From Phytophthora sp. 'mugwort' (Eukaryota > Oomycota > Peronosporomycetes > Peronosporales > Peronosporaceae), in NCBI GenBank assembly GCA_033558025.1, contig JAUCEF010000004.1:2666001-2730000 (forward strand): a stretch of 64,000 nucleotides of DNA, given 5' to 3'. Both the position numbers and the translations under genes were made by a program. Positions 32,513 through 44,477 of this stretch are shown in pieces; position 1 is the stretch's first letter, and each line of letters opens with the position of its first letter. Below the pieces are notes generated by a model. That model did not search any database. It saw nothing but the letters and a program-made list of their open reading frames with translations, and was not told where the DNA came from.

Positions 32513-33524
32513 TTATAGTAGGCGCATTATAATTTCCTTAAACGCTTTATCATCAATCAATCGATTGCTGTACATATCCACAGTGAGCGATTTCAGCTGT
32601 TTGATGATGCTTGGATTATCGTTTCCTAAGTCAAGCTCGCCCTTTAGCTTATCATACTCAGCTCGAAGGGTCTCGAGTTGGTCCGTGAGCTTGTCGTGGA
32701 CATTATACTGGAGATGGGTGATGGCAAGAATCTCCTCAAACATTTTTTTTGTCGACGATACTGAGCTTATCGTAAGCAGCTTGGTCAATGTGCTGCTTAT
32801 ACACAAGGGTCCTGACCATAGCTTGGAGACTATCGCTGATATTGCATTTAGGTCCGCACTCCCTTCGATTTGGTTGTACAATCACGAGTGTCTTTCCATC
32901 CAGATCAGGTAAGCGTATGTACTTGCTACCAAGCTGACGATATATATACGCGCTTGGAGTTGCTAAGCCCTGGATCTCATTGAGATTGTAAGTACGACCC
33001 CATCGGACTACTCCATCCAGTGGAGTTACACCCGTGCCTCTTAGGCCACGTCCCTCTAATTTAGGGAGAGCGTCAAAATATCGCTTAGCTTTAGAATTAT
33101 ATACTGACTTCGTAGCTCTCACCGCTGATTGAGCGGCCTTCAGAGCTGATCTTAATGATTTTAAGTTTGAACCTCTCACAGCGTCCTTAACGGCTTCATA
33201 TCGCTTCTAAGCCTCGTCATATGGTTGGAAAGCTGCCTCGGCCTCGTCGTGAAGCTTCTGCTATTCATCTGGTCCCCCAACATATTCCTCAGTACTTTGA
33301 CGTTTGATGTCTTGAAGGCTACCTAAGATAGCTTTATTTAGAATCTTAAGATTTTCTTCAAGGTTTGCTCGCCTTTATTTATCAAGTTCCTTCTCCTTCA
33401 CCAATTTGGCTGCTTCTTCATCGTTTGATGGAACTTGTTATTCAGCGCCGTAAAGGTAACGATTTAATTCTTCAAAGTAGTTCAATAACGATGTGAAAGT
33501 ATCCATCCACTGGATGGTCTTCAT
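32513..33524 (-). pseudogene. Conserved Polinton gene of unknown function (1)
   Basis: From ATG 33,524 (MKTIQWMDTFTSLLNYF..) one frame runs about 115 codons with four in-frame stops (two TAA, two TAG) and no shift, then opens into MRGSNLKSLRSALKAAQ..  The centre RTYNLNEIQGL..SAYIYRQLGSKYIRLPDLDGK and the end LKGELDLGNDNPS..DMYSNRLIDDKAFKEIIMRLL match B (47,600-48,197). Predicted largely helical with a coiled-coil-like part (KLTDQLETLRAEYDKLKGEL). One shift near 32,740 at an A/T run. No known domain. Conserved with the same neighbours in both elements. Confidence 0.55.
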
Positions 33525-33540
33525 GAGATCAGATCAAGCA

Positions 33541-34308
33541 TTACCAGTACTTGCTTATTTTCCTATTTCTGATATTTAATGGACGAGTGGATGCTGGCTC
33601 ACCGAAATAATAATCCAAATGAGGTTTTAACCCATTTTTAGTATCAACAATCGGCTTCAGGCGAAATGCGATAACGATACGTTCGTTCGCCAACTGACTG
33701 TAATAATCTGTTAAGATTCTTTTGGCGTCGTTGTGGCGTTGGTCAGCTTTGGTTCCACCGATGTATATATCTTCATCGGCGCCGCTCATTACTCCATGTC
33801 GGGCTTCCGCCTCACCTGGTGTGAAATCCTTCGCTACCTTTTTCTCATCCTGTTTACCGATTAATATCAGGTCAAGTCCTCTGGCGTTGGCCATATTTCC
33901 AAAACGATTGGAATGTGATTGCCCAATTGACTCTCTTAGTGATAGCAGGCTTCGTACGATTACTATCATTACCAAATACACTAACGGAAAAATTACCATC
34001 AATCCATATATATCCATCTACATCAGCAGAAGGTGTTTTATCCCCCCAACTAGAATTGGAATAATTTGCTTTCTCAACCCCTTAGCTTCAGGCACTTCCT
34101 TATTTCTGCTAATGGTCCAGAATAGTTTAATCTTGGTCAGTCTGGTCAGACGTTGTGGATGTTGACTTATCGAATAGAAAGCTATCATCAAGTCTTTGCT
34201 TCTTGCGATCTGCATTATCCCCTTCTGAACCATTAAGTCGGTTTTGCTTCGATCCAATAAGTTGCCATACCTGATAGGGTGTCGGCTTATCTTCTTTCCC
34301 CATTTCAC
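33541..34308 (-). pseudogene. Unknown gene with hydrophobic segment
   Basis: Two adjoining frames in the same phase (34,308-34,018 and 34,017-33,541) separated only by TAG at 34,020-34,018. The second starts with a hydrophobic stretch (LMVIFPLVYLVMIVIV), then a hydrophilic part with FTPGEAEARHGVMSGADED and a conserved-looking end. The opposite-phase frame upstream (FLAYLTEKEVRREMGKEDKPTPYQVWQLI) may be the true N-terminal part. No family recognised and no clear counterpart in B. Confidence 0.35.
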
Positions 34309-34419
34309 GGCGTACTTCCTTTTCAGTTAGGTATGCGAGGAAGCGAACATCTTTAAGTCAAAACTTCCCTGATATGATCGTACGTCTCAGATTAATCGAT
34401 ATTTGGTGCTAAATTTACT

Positions 34420-35007
34420 CTATATTAATGCTATATGTCTTCGCCTCTTTTCCAATGTAATATTTCGATAGCTGACGGCCGTTGGAAGCAAGAGGGTAAA
34501 TACGTAAGTCTTAAGAATCGGATAAACCTCAAATATTTCATCAACTGCTGTCCTAGATTGCTCTTGATCATCATCTCCTTCGTTGAATAAATCCATTTCC
34601 GCCAAGTCTTCCCCTACTTCAATCTGTGTTCCAATATCTGTAGTCTTAGGACAAATCTGAACTTTTTTATTAGTCGTACGCATTCTGTTTGTACTAGTAT
34701 CACCATCAATTGAAACAGGGTGAGGTTCAGTATTTGTTTCAACAGTTGATACGTCAGGGTTGTCTGGGAGGATTCTTCACTCACCGTTTTTTAAGGACTC
34801 AGACGACTCGGTTGTCGAGTCTGTCTGAGTTGGTTCAGTTGATTTCTTCGCTACAGTAGTTATGCCATTCGAGATATCAGTAGCCCATGACGCACCTTCA
34901 TACATCTCTCGCTTGACTTTGGCTTGCCGAACACGACGCTGATCTTTCTCAAGAAGCTCCTGTCGCTTCTGCTCTCTCTGAGCGAGGGATGTGAAATTGG
35001 GGAACAT
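34420..35007 (-). pseudogene. Conserved Polinton gene of unknown function (2)
   Basis: Begins MFPNFTSLAQREQKRQELLEKD at ATG 35,007; B's gene at 46,312 begins MFPSFSSLSQRERKQQELFRDAE, and both continue to a WATD motif (GASWATDIS versus TMWATDNEA) and a TGTQT/IGTQI-type segment. After that the two diverge. The N-terminal half is a basic, charged helix, the middle Ser/Thr-rich. Stop or frameshift around 34,777-34,690. Location between integrase and fibre is the same in both elements. No domain assignment possible. Confidence 0.5.
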
Positions 35008-35064
35008 TGTGAGTCTATATATTATTCTAATCATAAAAAATGAGTGGATAAATACTATCACCAG

Positions 35065-35396
35065 TAGCTCGGCATAACTGAATCATGGTGAACGATGCGT
35101 ACGAATGGTATATATGATTTCGCTCATTTAGTAGATTGAAATAGCGATAATTCATGCAATGAAATGGGATGCCAAGATGATTTCCAACTCTCACTGGTAT
35201 TTACGATTGACAACTGTTTACGAAAGTTTGCAGTTGCATCAAGATCCAACAACTCATTTTTTGATGTGACTCACTTCCTGAACGATCCATAGCTTTTCGA
35301 CGAAACTTAGCAAGCTCACGATCCTTTTCAAAACAATTCGGACACATGTTTTGGATTGGTTTCTATATATATAGTCAGATATAAAAATTGGATGCT
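35065..35396. other. Spacer with short Cys-containing frame
   Basis: No firm gene. On the minus strand near 35,350 a short frame reads KTCPNCFEKDRELAKFRRKAMDRS, which might be a zinc-binding piece. It is too short and broken to call. Confidence 0.25.
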
Positions 35397-36506
35397 TCAT
35401 TTGTTGTAGCGGGTGAAACCAACACCGGAGCCAATATGCGAGCTCTTTGAATTCCAGTACTCAGTCTCAAGGGTAGATCGCTTGTTTTTGTTGATCAATC
35501 GGAGATTATCTTGTGGTTCCCCATGATAGATCGTCATATCCAATCCATTTGACGAGATATTTGTATTTACCTGATTGCTGTTTCTTATGGTCCATAACCT
35601 TCTCAACCTCGATAATTGTTTATTCGTAATCTTTGCATTCGTTATCGCGTCATTAACCAATTTGATATCATTTGGTGCCTTGTAAAGTGTATGTCCATTC
35701 TTAGATCTAATTTGAACTCGATAGCCATGGATGCCAACTATTTCATATATAGCCTTGCTCCATCTCGCCGATTCCTTTTCAAATTGCGTCTACTTCAAAC
35801 GATATAACACAGAAGCTCCAATTGTTTTTAGCCGATTATCAAGCTTATCCATAGCGTTGCTGTTATGATCTAATTCAGATCCAATAACCTGTCCAGATGC
35901 TTCATTCGGTGTCATTTTGATAGAAGTGTGCTTTTAGTATTGTTATAGTTGTCTATGACATCGCTTAGTTGCTTGAGCGTTAGTGGTTGCTTTATCTTCA
36001 TCAATCTCGACTTAGCGTACGGTTAAATCGTTCAAACCTTGCCCATCGTTCCGTGATCACCCTGTTCGTTGTTGTAGTGAGTGATAGATTTGCTTTTGAA
36101 ATAGGCTTGGGCATCCCTATTCATGAACTCAGATCCATTGTCGGTAGTTAAAATATCAACTTCAAGTGATTCAAGAGATGTAATACCTTAGAGACACTAC
36201 GCTAACGCTTGTCCGCTAATATCTTAGCAAATTCAATTCTGGAGTTGATATTGATAGCCGTTAGAATCGTCTTTCCTTTCCAAACTGCTAAATCTGCCTG
36301 CCAAGTATTGGGATTGCTTGAAGCAATCCTAAAATCATCAAATCGAGTTGCTTTGCCGTTGTACGTTGGATATCAGTCTGCTTGGCATACCACTCCTTTT
36401 TAACATCCTTCAGACGAATGGTTTTTCATTTTTTTTAGGTACAGAGCATTGCTGCCGATATACCTGTTTTAGAATCATGATAAAGCTCCAATAGTAGCTC
36501 GTACAT
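35397..36506 (-). pseudogene. Polinton retroviral-type integrase
   Basis: ATG 36,506 (MYELLLELYHDSKTGIS) matches B's LLFKLFNDPKTGF. Then TIRLKDVKKEWYAKQTD matches SIKLKDVKAWYANQAD. The core is heavily shifted, but the catalytic-Glu segment ERFNRTL is visible near 36,030. The C-terminal domain (NGHTLYKAP-like, 35,690) and a tail open to 35,397 (IYHGEPQDNLRLINKNKRS..GVGFTRYNK) extend about 60 residues beyond the B copy's end. The enzyme would insert the element with short target duplications. Dead by many frameshifts. Lies 42 bp downstream of the polymerase stop, same strand. Confidence 0.75.
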
Positions 36507-36547
36507 GGTCTATATTAGAAGCAAAAGAAATATGCAAAGCGTTCCCC

Positions 36548-38990
36548 CTAAATATCGAGCGGTATACATACCATCATGTAAAACCTTACGCTTGTCGTAC
36601 CAATAGTTAAGGGCAGTCTTTGTTTGACTGTATGTAAGGATTGATTTAGTCTCTTTACTAAGGCGGAAACGCTTGTTAGTTCCTCAGAGAGTTATACGAT
36701 CGCGAACAACAGACTCGAAGTTCTCAGGCGATAGTAAATCATTATTTTTGTTCTTCTGAATACCCTTTGCGGACAGCTTGAAATATTCGACTTTCCCATT
36801 AACAGTCTTTCATCTTTCTTGGCCTTGTGTTCTTCATCTGGGATATAGCAAATGTATTCTTGCTGGATAGTGCTGCTATCGCATCACCTCGCCACTCTTC
36901 TTTGAATAGGCACGAAGTGAATGTATCATATATGGACACTTCCTTGTTATAGTCTCGCGGAAACCATCATACTTGTGTTGCTTGCAGTGGTCTTGAAGCT
37001 CAGGCTTGATACACTCGCGGAAAGGATTATCACAGCTGAAAGCGATATACGCTGAGTCAGTGTCCGTCTCCTGATATAGAAAATCGCTGCGATCGAAGTA
37101 GAAATCGATGCAATCGTAGTAGAATTGGAGCATTCGGAGCTTAGCAAGCTGATAGATGGTAATCGATAGATGAATCGGATTCTTATTCTTGAAGAGGCGC
37201 TACTTCATGGTAATCTCACATGAACCATTTAGCTCCTCCAACGAATGAAATGTGAAATGTTCGATCTTTTTCTCAATAGCAGTCTCTTCATACTCATATT
37301 TAACCACCTTATACTTGCTCATATTCATGCCGGAACGACCAAACGCAGAGTTACCAACGAGCTTCATCATCATTCCAACCATTTTCTTGTCCTCATCGGC
37401 ATTACCGTCGCGTCGTGCTTCAGATACCTTAAATGCTTTGTGAGCACTCGCCCTGAAAAAGATGTAGGTCTTAGTGATTTCCATCCCATGTGAGAGGTAC
37501 CACTTAAGGGGTTAAGCATAGATAAGAATATTTTCACCTAAGTAGCTACCGAAAAGCTTGTAAGCGGGCTTCGCAGCATTTTTACCGCGTGTCTGGTTGT
37601 ACTCATGCATATGTCGCATTCGAGAAACCAAAGATCTTGTCATTGATAATGTCATCAATGATACCATTACATGATTCAATTATAGTCAAACGACCGCAAG
37701 GCATATCATTACTCAGAGCCCAGAGATAGAGAGCATAGCGTCATACCCAATGACATTTTTCACAAGCTTGTCGCCACGAATAATAGATTCATTGCGTTTG
37801 CGTAGCGGTTAAAGATAATCGACGGCCCGCCGGCAATATTGTCCTTTATTCTACGGTAGATCTCTTCTCCGCTAAATCAATTGAATATACTAACGGATCG
37901 GAGTTGAAATCATAAATTTTCTTTTTCCGAAATCTACCGACGGACATATCGTTACAAGCCACATTACACTCGATGCAGCTAATCATAATGTTGCCATCGA
38001 TATGACCTTTGGAGTTATTAATTATATCAGCTGACGCGGTTTCAGTAGTTAGAGGACAATAGCATAAAGCGCAAAGATACTTTTGACTATCTAATAAATG
38101 TATTTAGATGACCAATCGTTATATCATATTGACGTTTGGCTTCAGCGTCTTGAGCATTGTACCCCATCATCCGTTTCTCAGGAAATTCAAACCCTGGAGC
38201 AGCTATTCTCGGTTGCTTCCTGAGGTTTTATGGCATCTCTGATACATAACCTCTTCCGAAAGACCAGGTAGAGAAACTCCATCAGTCAACATACCGAGAT
38301 CAAAGCTTTTGAATAATTCTCGCTGATATTGGATAGCTTTGATGAATGGCACAACATCCAGGTTGTTACCAGATCAGCAGATATCATAGAACTCCCAAAC
38401 GAACTTGACGCGTTCATAGCCTTCATTAGTAGCGATTGTCCCGCGAAGATCGCTATTGAAAGCCTTCTTAGGTGGGATTTTACTCTCGTTGATTACATCA
38501 AATGAAGTTATGTACTCTTAAGGGAATATCCCCTTAGCAAGGCTACAAGTGCATTTAATCTTGTCATCACACTTGCATCCCACCGAGGTAAGTAGTGATA
38601 TAACTTTCCAGAGATGTACCTTGTGGGACATAATTGATAATATCAAGCATCTTGAAGTCGTCAGTGGCGATGCACATATAACTGGAATTTCTGATAACGG
38701 ATTTGATGTCGTCGGTCCCGATTATTGAGAAGAGATCATTCTTAATAAGATTGATGTCAAAGCTTAAATCCAAGAACAGGTACTCGATCAAGGATATGTT
38801 CGAGTTTATTGTATGATCCATTATTTCTGATATCAAAGTTTTTGATATTAGCATGCGCATTGTAGAATTATTGGTACTCTCTTACCTTGATTTCATCATC
38901 AATAGATGAGAGTGTACCCTTCTCCTCCTCACGCATTAAAATGCTTCTAAATAAGATCTCATAAGTAGTGGTAACCAACTAGGTATAATA
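36548..38990 (-). pseudogene. Protein-primed DNA polymerase B, truncated
   Basis: Family B polymerase of the protein-primed Polinton type. Seen right to left: exonuclease II-region block DLSFDINLIKNDLFSIIG and FKMLDIINYVPQG (38,790-38,610); IAGGPSIIFNRY and VIGYDA (motif A, about 37,840-37,730); KLVGNSAFGRSGM (motif B, 37,365-37,325); ETDTDSAYIAF (motif C, about 37,060), with motif C intact. It ends WYDKRKV..IPLDI at TAG 36,548 after a 1-nt shift. The N-terminal third, with the exonuclease I motif, is missing because the sequence meets Polinton B at about 39,010. Stops and several shifts. Confidence 0.85.
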
Positions 38991-39023
38991 CCTTTTTTTA
39001 CATACCGAACATAAACCCACCCA

Positions 39024-39264
39024 AGATCCCCGTCTATACCATGACGCACAAAGTTTCACCCTTTCGCTGTGGAAGAGACAGAGCACCATTTCTATTGCTA
39101 ATAATCATATGAGTTATTTTCGAGAAGGTCATAGCATCTAGCACAATCACCAAATATTCTCGAACGCTAATATTCAGAGGAATAATATTTGAGTGGAAAA
39201 GGTTTCTATTTAAACAGATGAATACTAAGTTATATAATCACAAGCAGCCAACAAGCAACAGCCA
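39024..39264 (+). repeat. Left terminal inverted repeat, Polinton B
   Basis: Matches the reverse complement of 56,544-56,782 over its whole length with scattered differences and small gaps. Shared words include GTGGAAGAGACAGAGCACC and CAAATATTCTCGAACGCTAA. The inner end coincides with the ATG (39,264) of the first gene. A few more bases outside (AACCCACCC versus ACACCCGTCC) also resemble each other, so the end could lie about 10 bp further out. Confidence 0.9.
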
Positions 39265-40082
39265 TGACTCTTTCATGCAAGAAATTATTGAAGGAATATC
39301 TTGGCGACTTTAATGAATACGCTTTCACAGGGTGAATGTTCAACAATTCTTTTGTGGATCCCAGGGATGAAAGAGGATGGAGGTCGCATTGGGCATAACC
39401 ACTCTATCCATTCGAAAGCTTTGGAAATAAGTTTCCGGTAGTTTTGGAAGATTGTCATTGCACAACTGAGATCGTTTGGAATTGTTTGATTAAGCATATT
39501 CCAACCGGGCGACTTGAGTTCATTGGATCTACATGCATGACATATTTCCATCTCAATAAAAAACAATGATTCAATGCAATAAAGAGAATGGAAAGCATCC
39601 CCCTCGATGTGGAACCTGTCGAATCAAGTGCAAGCTCCATAAGACCCATCAGTATGATGACTCTGTTCATGTGAAACGAGTCGCCATTATTGGATATGAT
39701 CATCATGATACCCTGTCCAGTGATGGCTTACTACTCGATGAGGGAAGAATACGTATTCGTACTTGAGGTGGAAAGAGAGAGTGAAGTCGTTAGAAATCAG
39801 TTTCGGAGATGTGCTTTACAGAATGTTATCTCAGATCAGGGGAGCATTGTGATTGATAACTGTGGAAAGGCATTTCCTGACAAACAATTAGAGAAAGGTA
39901 AGTGGAAGGGTTATACTTTTCAGTCGTTTATCGGGGTTGATGATGACTATCTTCAATGGTACATCGGTGCTCACTATCCACCGCAAATGTTTGCTGATAT
40001 TGATATATTTCTGTTGAAGACTCATGTTTGCTTCGGAAAGTATAAGCTGAAAAGCTTTGATGGGTCAAAACAAATGATTTGA
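39264..40082 (+). pseudogene. Cys-rich protein with ExoX-like unit
   Basis: ATG at the TIR edge (MTLSCKKLLKEYLGDFN). The frame then has stops, but EDCHCTTEIVWNCLIKHIPTGRLEFIGSTC (39,450-39,540) and, in the next frame, PPRCGTCRIKCKLHKTH (39,600-39,650) give spaced Cys/His typical of a zinc-binding module seen before ExoX-like domains in giant-virus proteins. The last frame (39,690-40,082) holds CGKAFPDKQLEKGKWKGYTFQSF..DYLQWYIG, an ExoX-like C-terminal unit with GKWKG instead of GKYKG. Likely a DNA-binding accessory protein. At least two shifts. Confidence 0.5.
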
Positions 40083-40206
40083 GCTATTATTGTTGGATCA
40101 AACGTACAATTGATAAGGCTTACCTTCGACACCTGTAAGTCATCCAATCCTTTTTATCTTAACAAATAATTACTTAGTATATAGATGCTATCAAGAGTCT
40201 ATAGAA

Positions 40207-40464
40207 ATGGCCTACTCACCCGAAAAGTATCAAGCGAGCAAGGAGGCCATCGCAGCTGCGAGGAATCAATGTTACGAGAAGAACCGCGAACGGATTCTCG
40301 CCCATCAGAAAGTGTACGATGAGAAGCATCGTGAAGCGATAAGCGAAGGGCAGAAGAAATACTATGCTAAGCGCGCTGGTAGGATTGCTCTCGACTTAAT
40401 CCTATTTTTTTATCAATTGGTGGGTTCAGCTTCTCCATCCTATTTAAAGGGGAAAAAAGAATAG
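40207..40464 (+). CDS. Small basic protein, unknown
   Basis: An intact 85-codon frame with ATG 40,207: repeated basic helix-like units (NQCYEKNRERILAHQKVYDEKHREAISEGQKKYYAKR), then a hydrophobic LILFFYQLVGS and a short tail. The pattern resembles small DNA-binding or terminal-protein-like accessories, but this is only composition. It sits directly upstream of the polymerase on the same strand, with 53 bp between. Confidence 0.45.
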   Translation: MAYSPEKYQASKEAIAAARNQCYEKNRERILAHQKVYDEKHREAISEGQKKYYAKRAGRIALDLILFFYQLVGSASPSYLKGKKE

Positions 40465-40517
40465 TGTCTACCAAGTAGATAAACGAATAGTATATCTTTT
40501 ACTCGCATATACTCGCC

Positions 40518-43500
40518 ATGTTATCCCACGAACTCGGTGCTCTCAAGCGCCCCTACATCCCAGTTAAGCGATGGGGGTCCTCGTTCCGCGTCAAGGTGAA
40601 GAACCAAAATGGACGCAGTGTTTATATCTCGATCTTCGAGAAGGGGTCCAGCCGTAGATTTCTCGAGAATCATACAAGATTTCTAAGACACGACTAACTC
40701 GCCATCTCTCTCCAAACTACAAGCCATCTGGGGTTTACTCTGTTTATAAGGGTCGCTCGATGGAGTCTCATCTCTACGATCATTATGATCAGGCACAGGT
40801 CTACTCCAAGATACGGGAGACGCTCGGTAAGCAGACCAAGGCTTCCAAGTAAATGTTCAACTCGGATACAAGCTGATCGAGCGGATCGAGCGGAACTACT
40901 GGTCTGCTTCAAATACGACTGACTTCAAGTCGTCTATCGCTATTAACCCGAAGGGTGATATCGAAAGCAAGGTTATGGCCGAGATGCAAAGCAAGGGCTT
41001 TACGGAGCGAACAGCTTCCATCATCGAGCTACTAATTAAAGGAGATTACGATGGAAAAGATTTTGTTAATTACAGGAACCACATTCTCGGTGATTCGACT
41101 ATTAAGATTGCAGATGTTATCAAGAACAATCGCTCTATCATCAATTTCCAGAAGACCGCAAACAAGTGCATGTTCTTCTGCCTCACCTACCATCTCGAGC
41201 AGGGAAGCACGAGTTGATCGAATGATCTTTCCAGTCAAGAAGCTGGTCAAAAAGCGTACTGCGAGTTTAAGAGCATCAAATACTCAGCTAAGTATTTCAA
41301 GGAGGTGAATCTTTCGATATCTTACAATTCGATTAAATTGAGGACGTTTTCAGCTTTAGATTTATGTGCTTGAGATGGATCAGCACTCGCTCGAGATTTC
41401 GAAGAATCGCGAATCGAAGCGATCATATCCGAACCGCATCAATATCCTCGACTATAAATTTCATGCGATGTACATAACAAAGTTAGACAATGTTATATTA
41501 TCTAAGTTTCAATGCAATGTCTGTGGAGCTGTTCTCGATACGTGGCAGAAGCTGGCGAATCCCAAGAAGACCAAGTGTGAATTCGAAGTTATTGAGTCAT
41601 TTCCGAAATCTCCAACGATCTATCTTCCTTCTCAGAACCAGCTCCGCCAGATCCTTAACAATTTTCGTATTGAGAAGGATCACTACATGGACCACTTCAT
41701 CGTAAATGACTTCGAGGCTATTCTCAAGTCAACTCCGATCAACCATGGTGAGTGCACTACTTTCATGAACCAGCACATCCCAGTGTTTGTGTCGATTTGC
41801 AACAGCCTCACAGAAGAGGTGAAATGTTTCATTTTGGACCCACCGCTCCAGCTATTGAATGAGATGTTCGCGTAGATCAACACCATATCTAAGGAGATTC
41901 GTAAGTATAACTTCTCGAAATACAAGACGTTGACGAAATCGATTTTGAAACGAGAACAATTGACTGGAATGGACATCTCGAGAAAGATCATCAGTCGTCG
42001 TTTCATCAGGCCGATATTGAACAGTGGATTATGGGTGGTGAATACGAATCGCTCTTCGAGTTCTTAATACTGTCAGAGGCGGCCTAGATAAGAAAAATCC
42101 TTTTCACAAGTTCAGTCGTATCATTAGCCAGACACCAGTCATTAGGTTCAACTCTGGTATCTACGACATTAATCTGATCAGGAATGACCTCTTCACAGCT
42201 ATTAGAAGCACTAATATCACATCGGTGATCAAGAACCCGAGTTATATGTGCATTGGTACATACACATTCAAGATGCTGGATATTTGCAACTACCTGCCAC
42301 CCGTAACGAGCTACGAAAAGTATCTATCGACATACCTAGGTGAGTGCAAGTGTGCTAAGAAGATTCCTTGCATCTGTGATCTCTAAAAAGGTGATTTTTT
42401 TCCCGTACGAGTATATTAAAAGCTTCGATGTACTCAACGAGACGAGTGTTCCACCTAAGAGCGGTTTTGATAGCGATCTACATGGCACAACTATCTCTGA
42501 TGCTGACTACGAGCGCCACAGTTCGTTTGGAAGCATTATGGGACGAAGTCGATCAAGGGTTTATAAATTTGGTACAACAACCTCGATGCCAAACCTTTTG
42601 TTATGGCAATCAAGGCAGCGTGAGCTATTTAAGCACCTTGAGTTGGATATGTTTTCAAACGGTGTATCACTCCCTGGTCTGTCAGAAAAAGTCGTGTACC
42701 AGATTTGTTTCAAGGATCTTACCAAGCCTAAGAAGTCAACAGGAACTGCTTTTGAGTTCCCCAACGATCAATTCAATGGTTATGAGAACCAGGATATCAT
42801 AGCTGATCGAGAGTTTGGTTTAACGACCGATCACCTCAACAAGCTGCTTCGCGAACAGGACTATTTTTATACGCACTGCTTCTGTAAGCTTAATGTAGAG
42901 AACGCCTCCGCTGACGGAATCGATAATAACATCGACGGCAACATCAATGTGTCGTGCATCAAGTTCAATTGCGCTCGTAAGAGCATGGTCCCTATAGCAC
43001 GCGGAGGAGAAGAGATATACGGCAAGATGAAGGCTAACATCGCCGGTGGTCCATCCATCATCTTCAATCGCTTCGCCAGCGCAAAGAGACAAAGATCCGT
43101 GGCGGTGAGCCCTGTAAGAAGATCATCGGCTACGACGCTAGTGCTCTATACCTATGGGCGTTTTGAAATGAGATGCCCTGTGGAGGTTAACCACGTCCGT
43201 GGCTTACGATGGTATCATCGATGATACTAAGGATGACAAGATCTTCGGCTTTCTCAAATGCGACATCAGAACACCTGGGCATCTCAAGGATTACTTCTCA
43301 GAGATGACTCCGATATTCAGAGCGTTGAGATCAACTGCAATGATGAGAGTATTATCGGTTCTCACATGTTTGAGTACAACCAGTCTTGCGAGTCAGGTCG
43401 CGCGAAACCGGCTCGCAAACTGATTGGGAGCTACTTTGTCAGAAGATTCTCATTTATTCCATTGCTCAAGTGGTACCTGGCTCACGGTATGAAGATCTCC

Positions 43501-44417
43501 AAGATATATTCATTCATCAAGGCTAACTCTCACAAGGCTTTTGCTCTATTCATGGAGGATGTGTCAGACGCTCGTCGCGAAAGAGATGAAGATAAGACGA
43601 AAATTATGATTGCTGAGATGATTAAGCTCGTAGGCGACAGTGCTTTCGGTCGCTCTGGTATGGATAAAAGCAAACACAAGGAGGTTAAGTACATGTCAGA
43701 TACGGTCAAGGTTCGTGCTATCGTCGTCGAAAAGCAAAATTTCCACGATGTTGAGGAGCTAGCTGGCTCATACGAGGTCAGCCTCAAGAAGAGACGCATC
43801 AAGCTCAACAATCCTATTCATCGCTTGATCGCTATCTATCAACTCGCTAAGCTGCATATGTTCCAGTTCTACTACGACTGCATCGACAAATTTTCGATCT
43901 CTCTGACTTCCAGTATCAGGAAATGGACACTGATAGTGCTTATATCGCCTTCAACTGTGAGAATTCTTTCAGCGAGGCAATCAGGCCGGAGCCCCAGGAA
44001 CACTTCGAGCAACACAAGTACGATTGTTTCCCGAGAGTCTACAACACGGATGTAGCTACGTTTGACCGTCGTACGCCTGGCTTGTTCAAGGATGTGTGGT
44101 CAGGTGATGCTATGGTTAGTCTGAACTCCAAGAAGTACATTTGCTACATGCCAGTTGAGTCGTACAAGGTTAAGATCTCTGCCAAATGTGTTCTACAGGG
44201 TCGCAGCCGCAACAGTGATGTTTGTTTTGAACCCTGATGGATCCGAGTCTGTTGTCAATGATCAGGTCACTCTCTCGGGAACAACAAGGGCTTCCGCATC
44301 TGTTAGGAGACCAAGGGTATGGTAACCTACACACAGCACACGCCTGCCCTTAACTATTGGTACGACAAGCGTAAGGTTTCAGATGATGGTATTTCAACGA
44401 TTCCGCTAGACATCTAA
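40518..44417 (+). pseudogene. Protein-primed DNA polymerase B, full length
   Basis: About 1,300 codons from MLSHELGALKRPYIPV to PLDI-TAA. Landmarks: zinc-finger-like CNVCGAVLDTW..KTKCE (41,515-41,585); exonuclease I Asp/Glu in VNDFEAIL (41,703-41,726) and IPVFVSICNSL; exonuclease II FNSGIYDINLIRNDLF (42,150-42,195); LPGLSEKVVYQ; GGPSIIFNRF (43,049); motif A region KKIIGYDAS (about 43,113, other frame); motif B KLVGDSAFGRSGM (43,624; the usual Asn before Ser is Asp); motif C MDTDSAYIAF (43,923). It copies linear DNA from a protein primer. TAG at 41,873 and about eight frame changes kill it. Confidence 0.9.
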
Positions 44418-44477
44418 AAGTGTTATAAACCACATTTTGTTCTGCTCGATATATATATAGAGAGAGTCACAAAACAC

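Larger units (their letters stand above)
23930..39012. mobile_element. Polinton/Maverick A, truncated
   Basis: An AT-richer block starting where the gypsy frame ends (about 23,929) and ending at the left terminus of Polinton B. From left to right it carries ExoX-like genes, major capsid, protease, small virion protein, minor capsid, GIY-YIG, ATPase, S74 fibre, two or three unknown genes, integrase and DNA polymerase, the last truncated. This is the gene set and order of Polinton B in mirror image, at clearly lower than recent-duplicate similarity. No terminal repeat matching B's was seen at the left end and the right end is lost. Confidence 0.85.

Noticed and set aside
33180..33524. Alternative genetic code with TAA/TAG read as Gln
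   Set aside because: Conserved gene ends (GIY-YIG, ATPase, integrase, polymerase) use TAA and TAG as true terminators, frameshifts are also abundant, and some stops replace Lys or Trp rather than Gln. Decay is simpler.
39018..39024. 6-bp target duplication of Polinton B
   Set aside because: CACCCA on the left and TGGACG on the right do not match.
39285..39566. Minus-strand 93-aa ORF at the left end of Polinton B
   Set aside because: It is antisense to a plus-strand Cys/His-spaced protein segment that continues into an ExoX-like unit; the plus strand explains the sequence better.
42820..43092. Minus-strand ORFs within the B polymerase
   Set aside because: They oppose recognisable polymerase blocks (GGPSIIFNRF), hence shadows.
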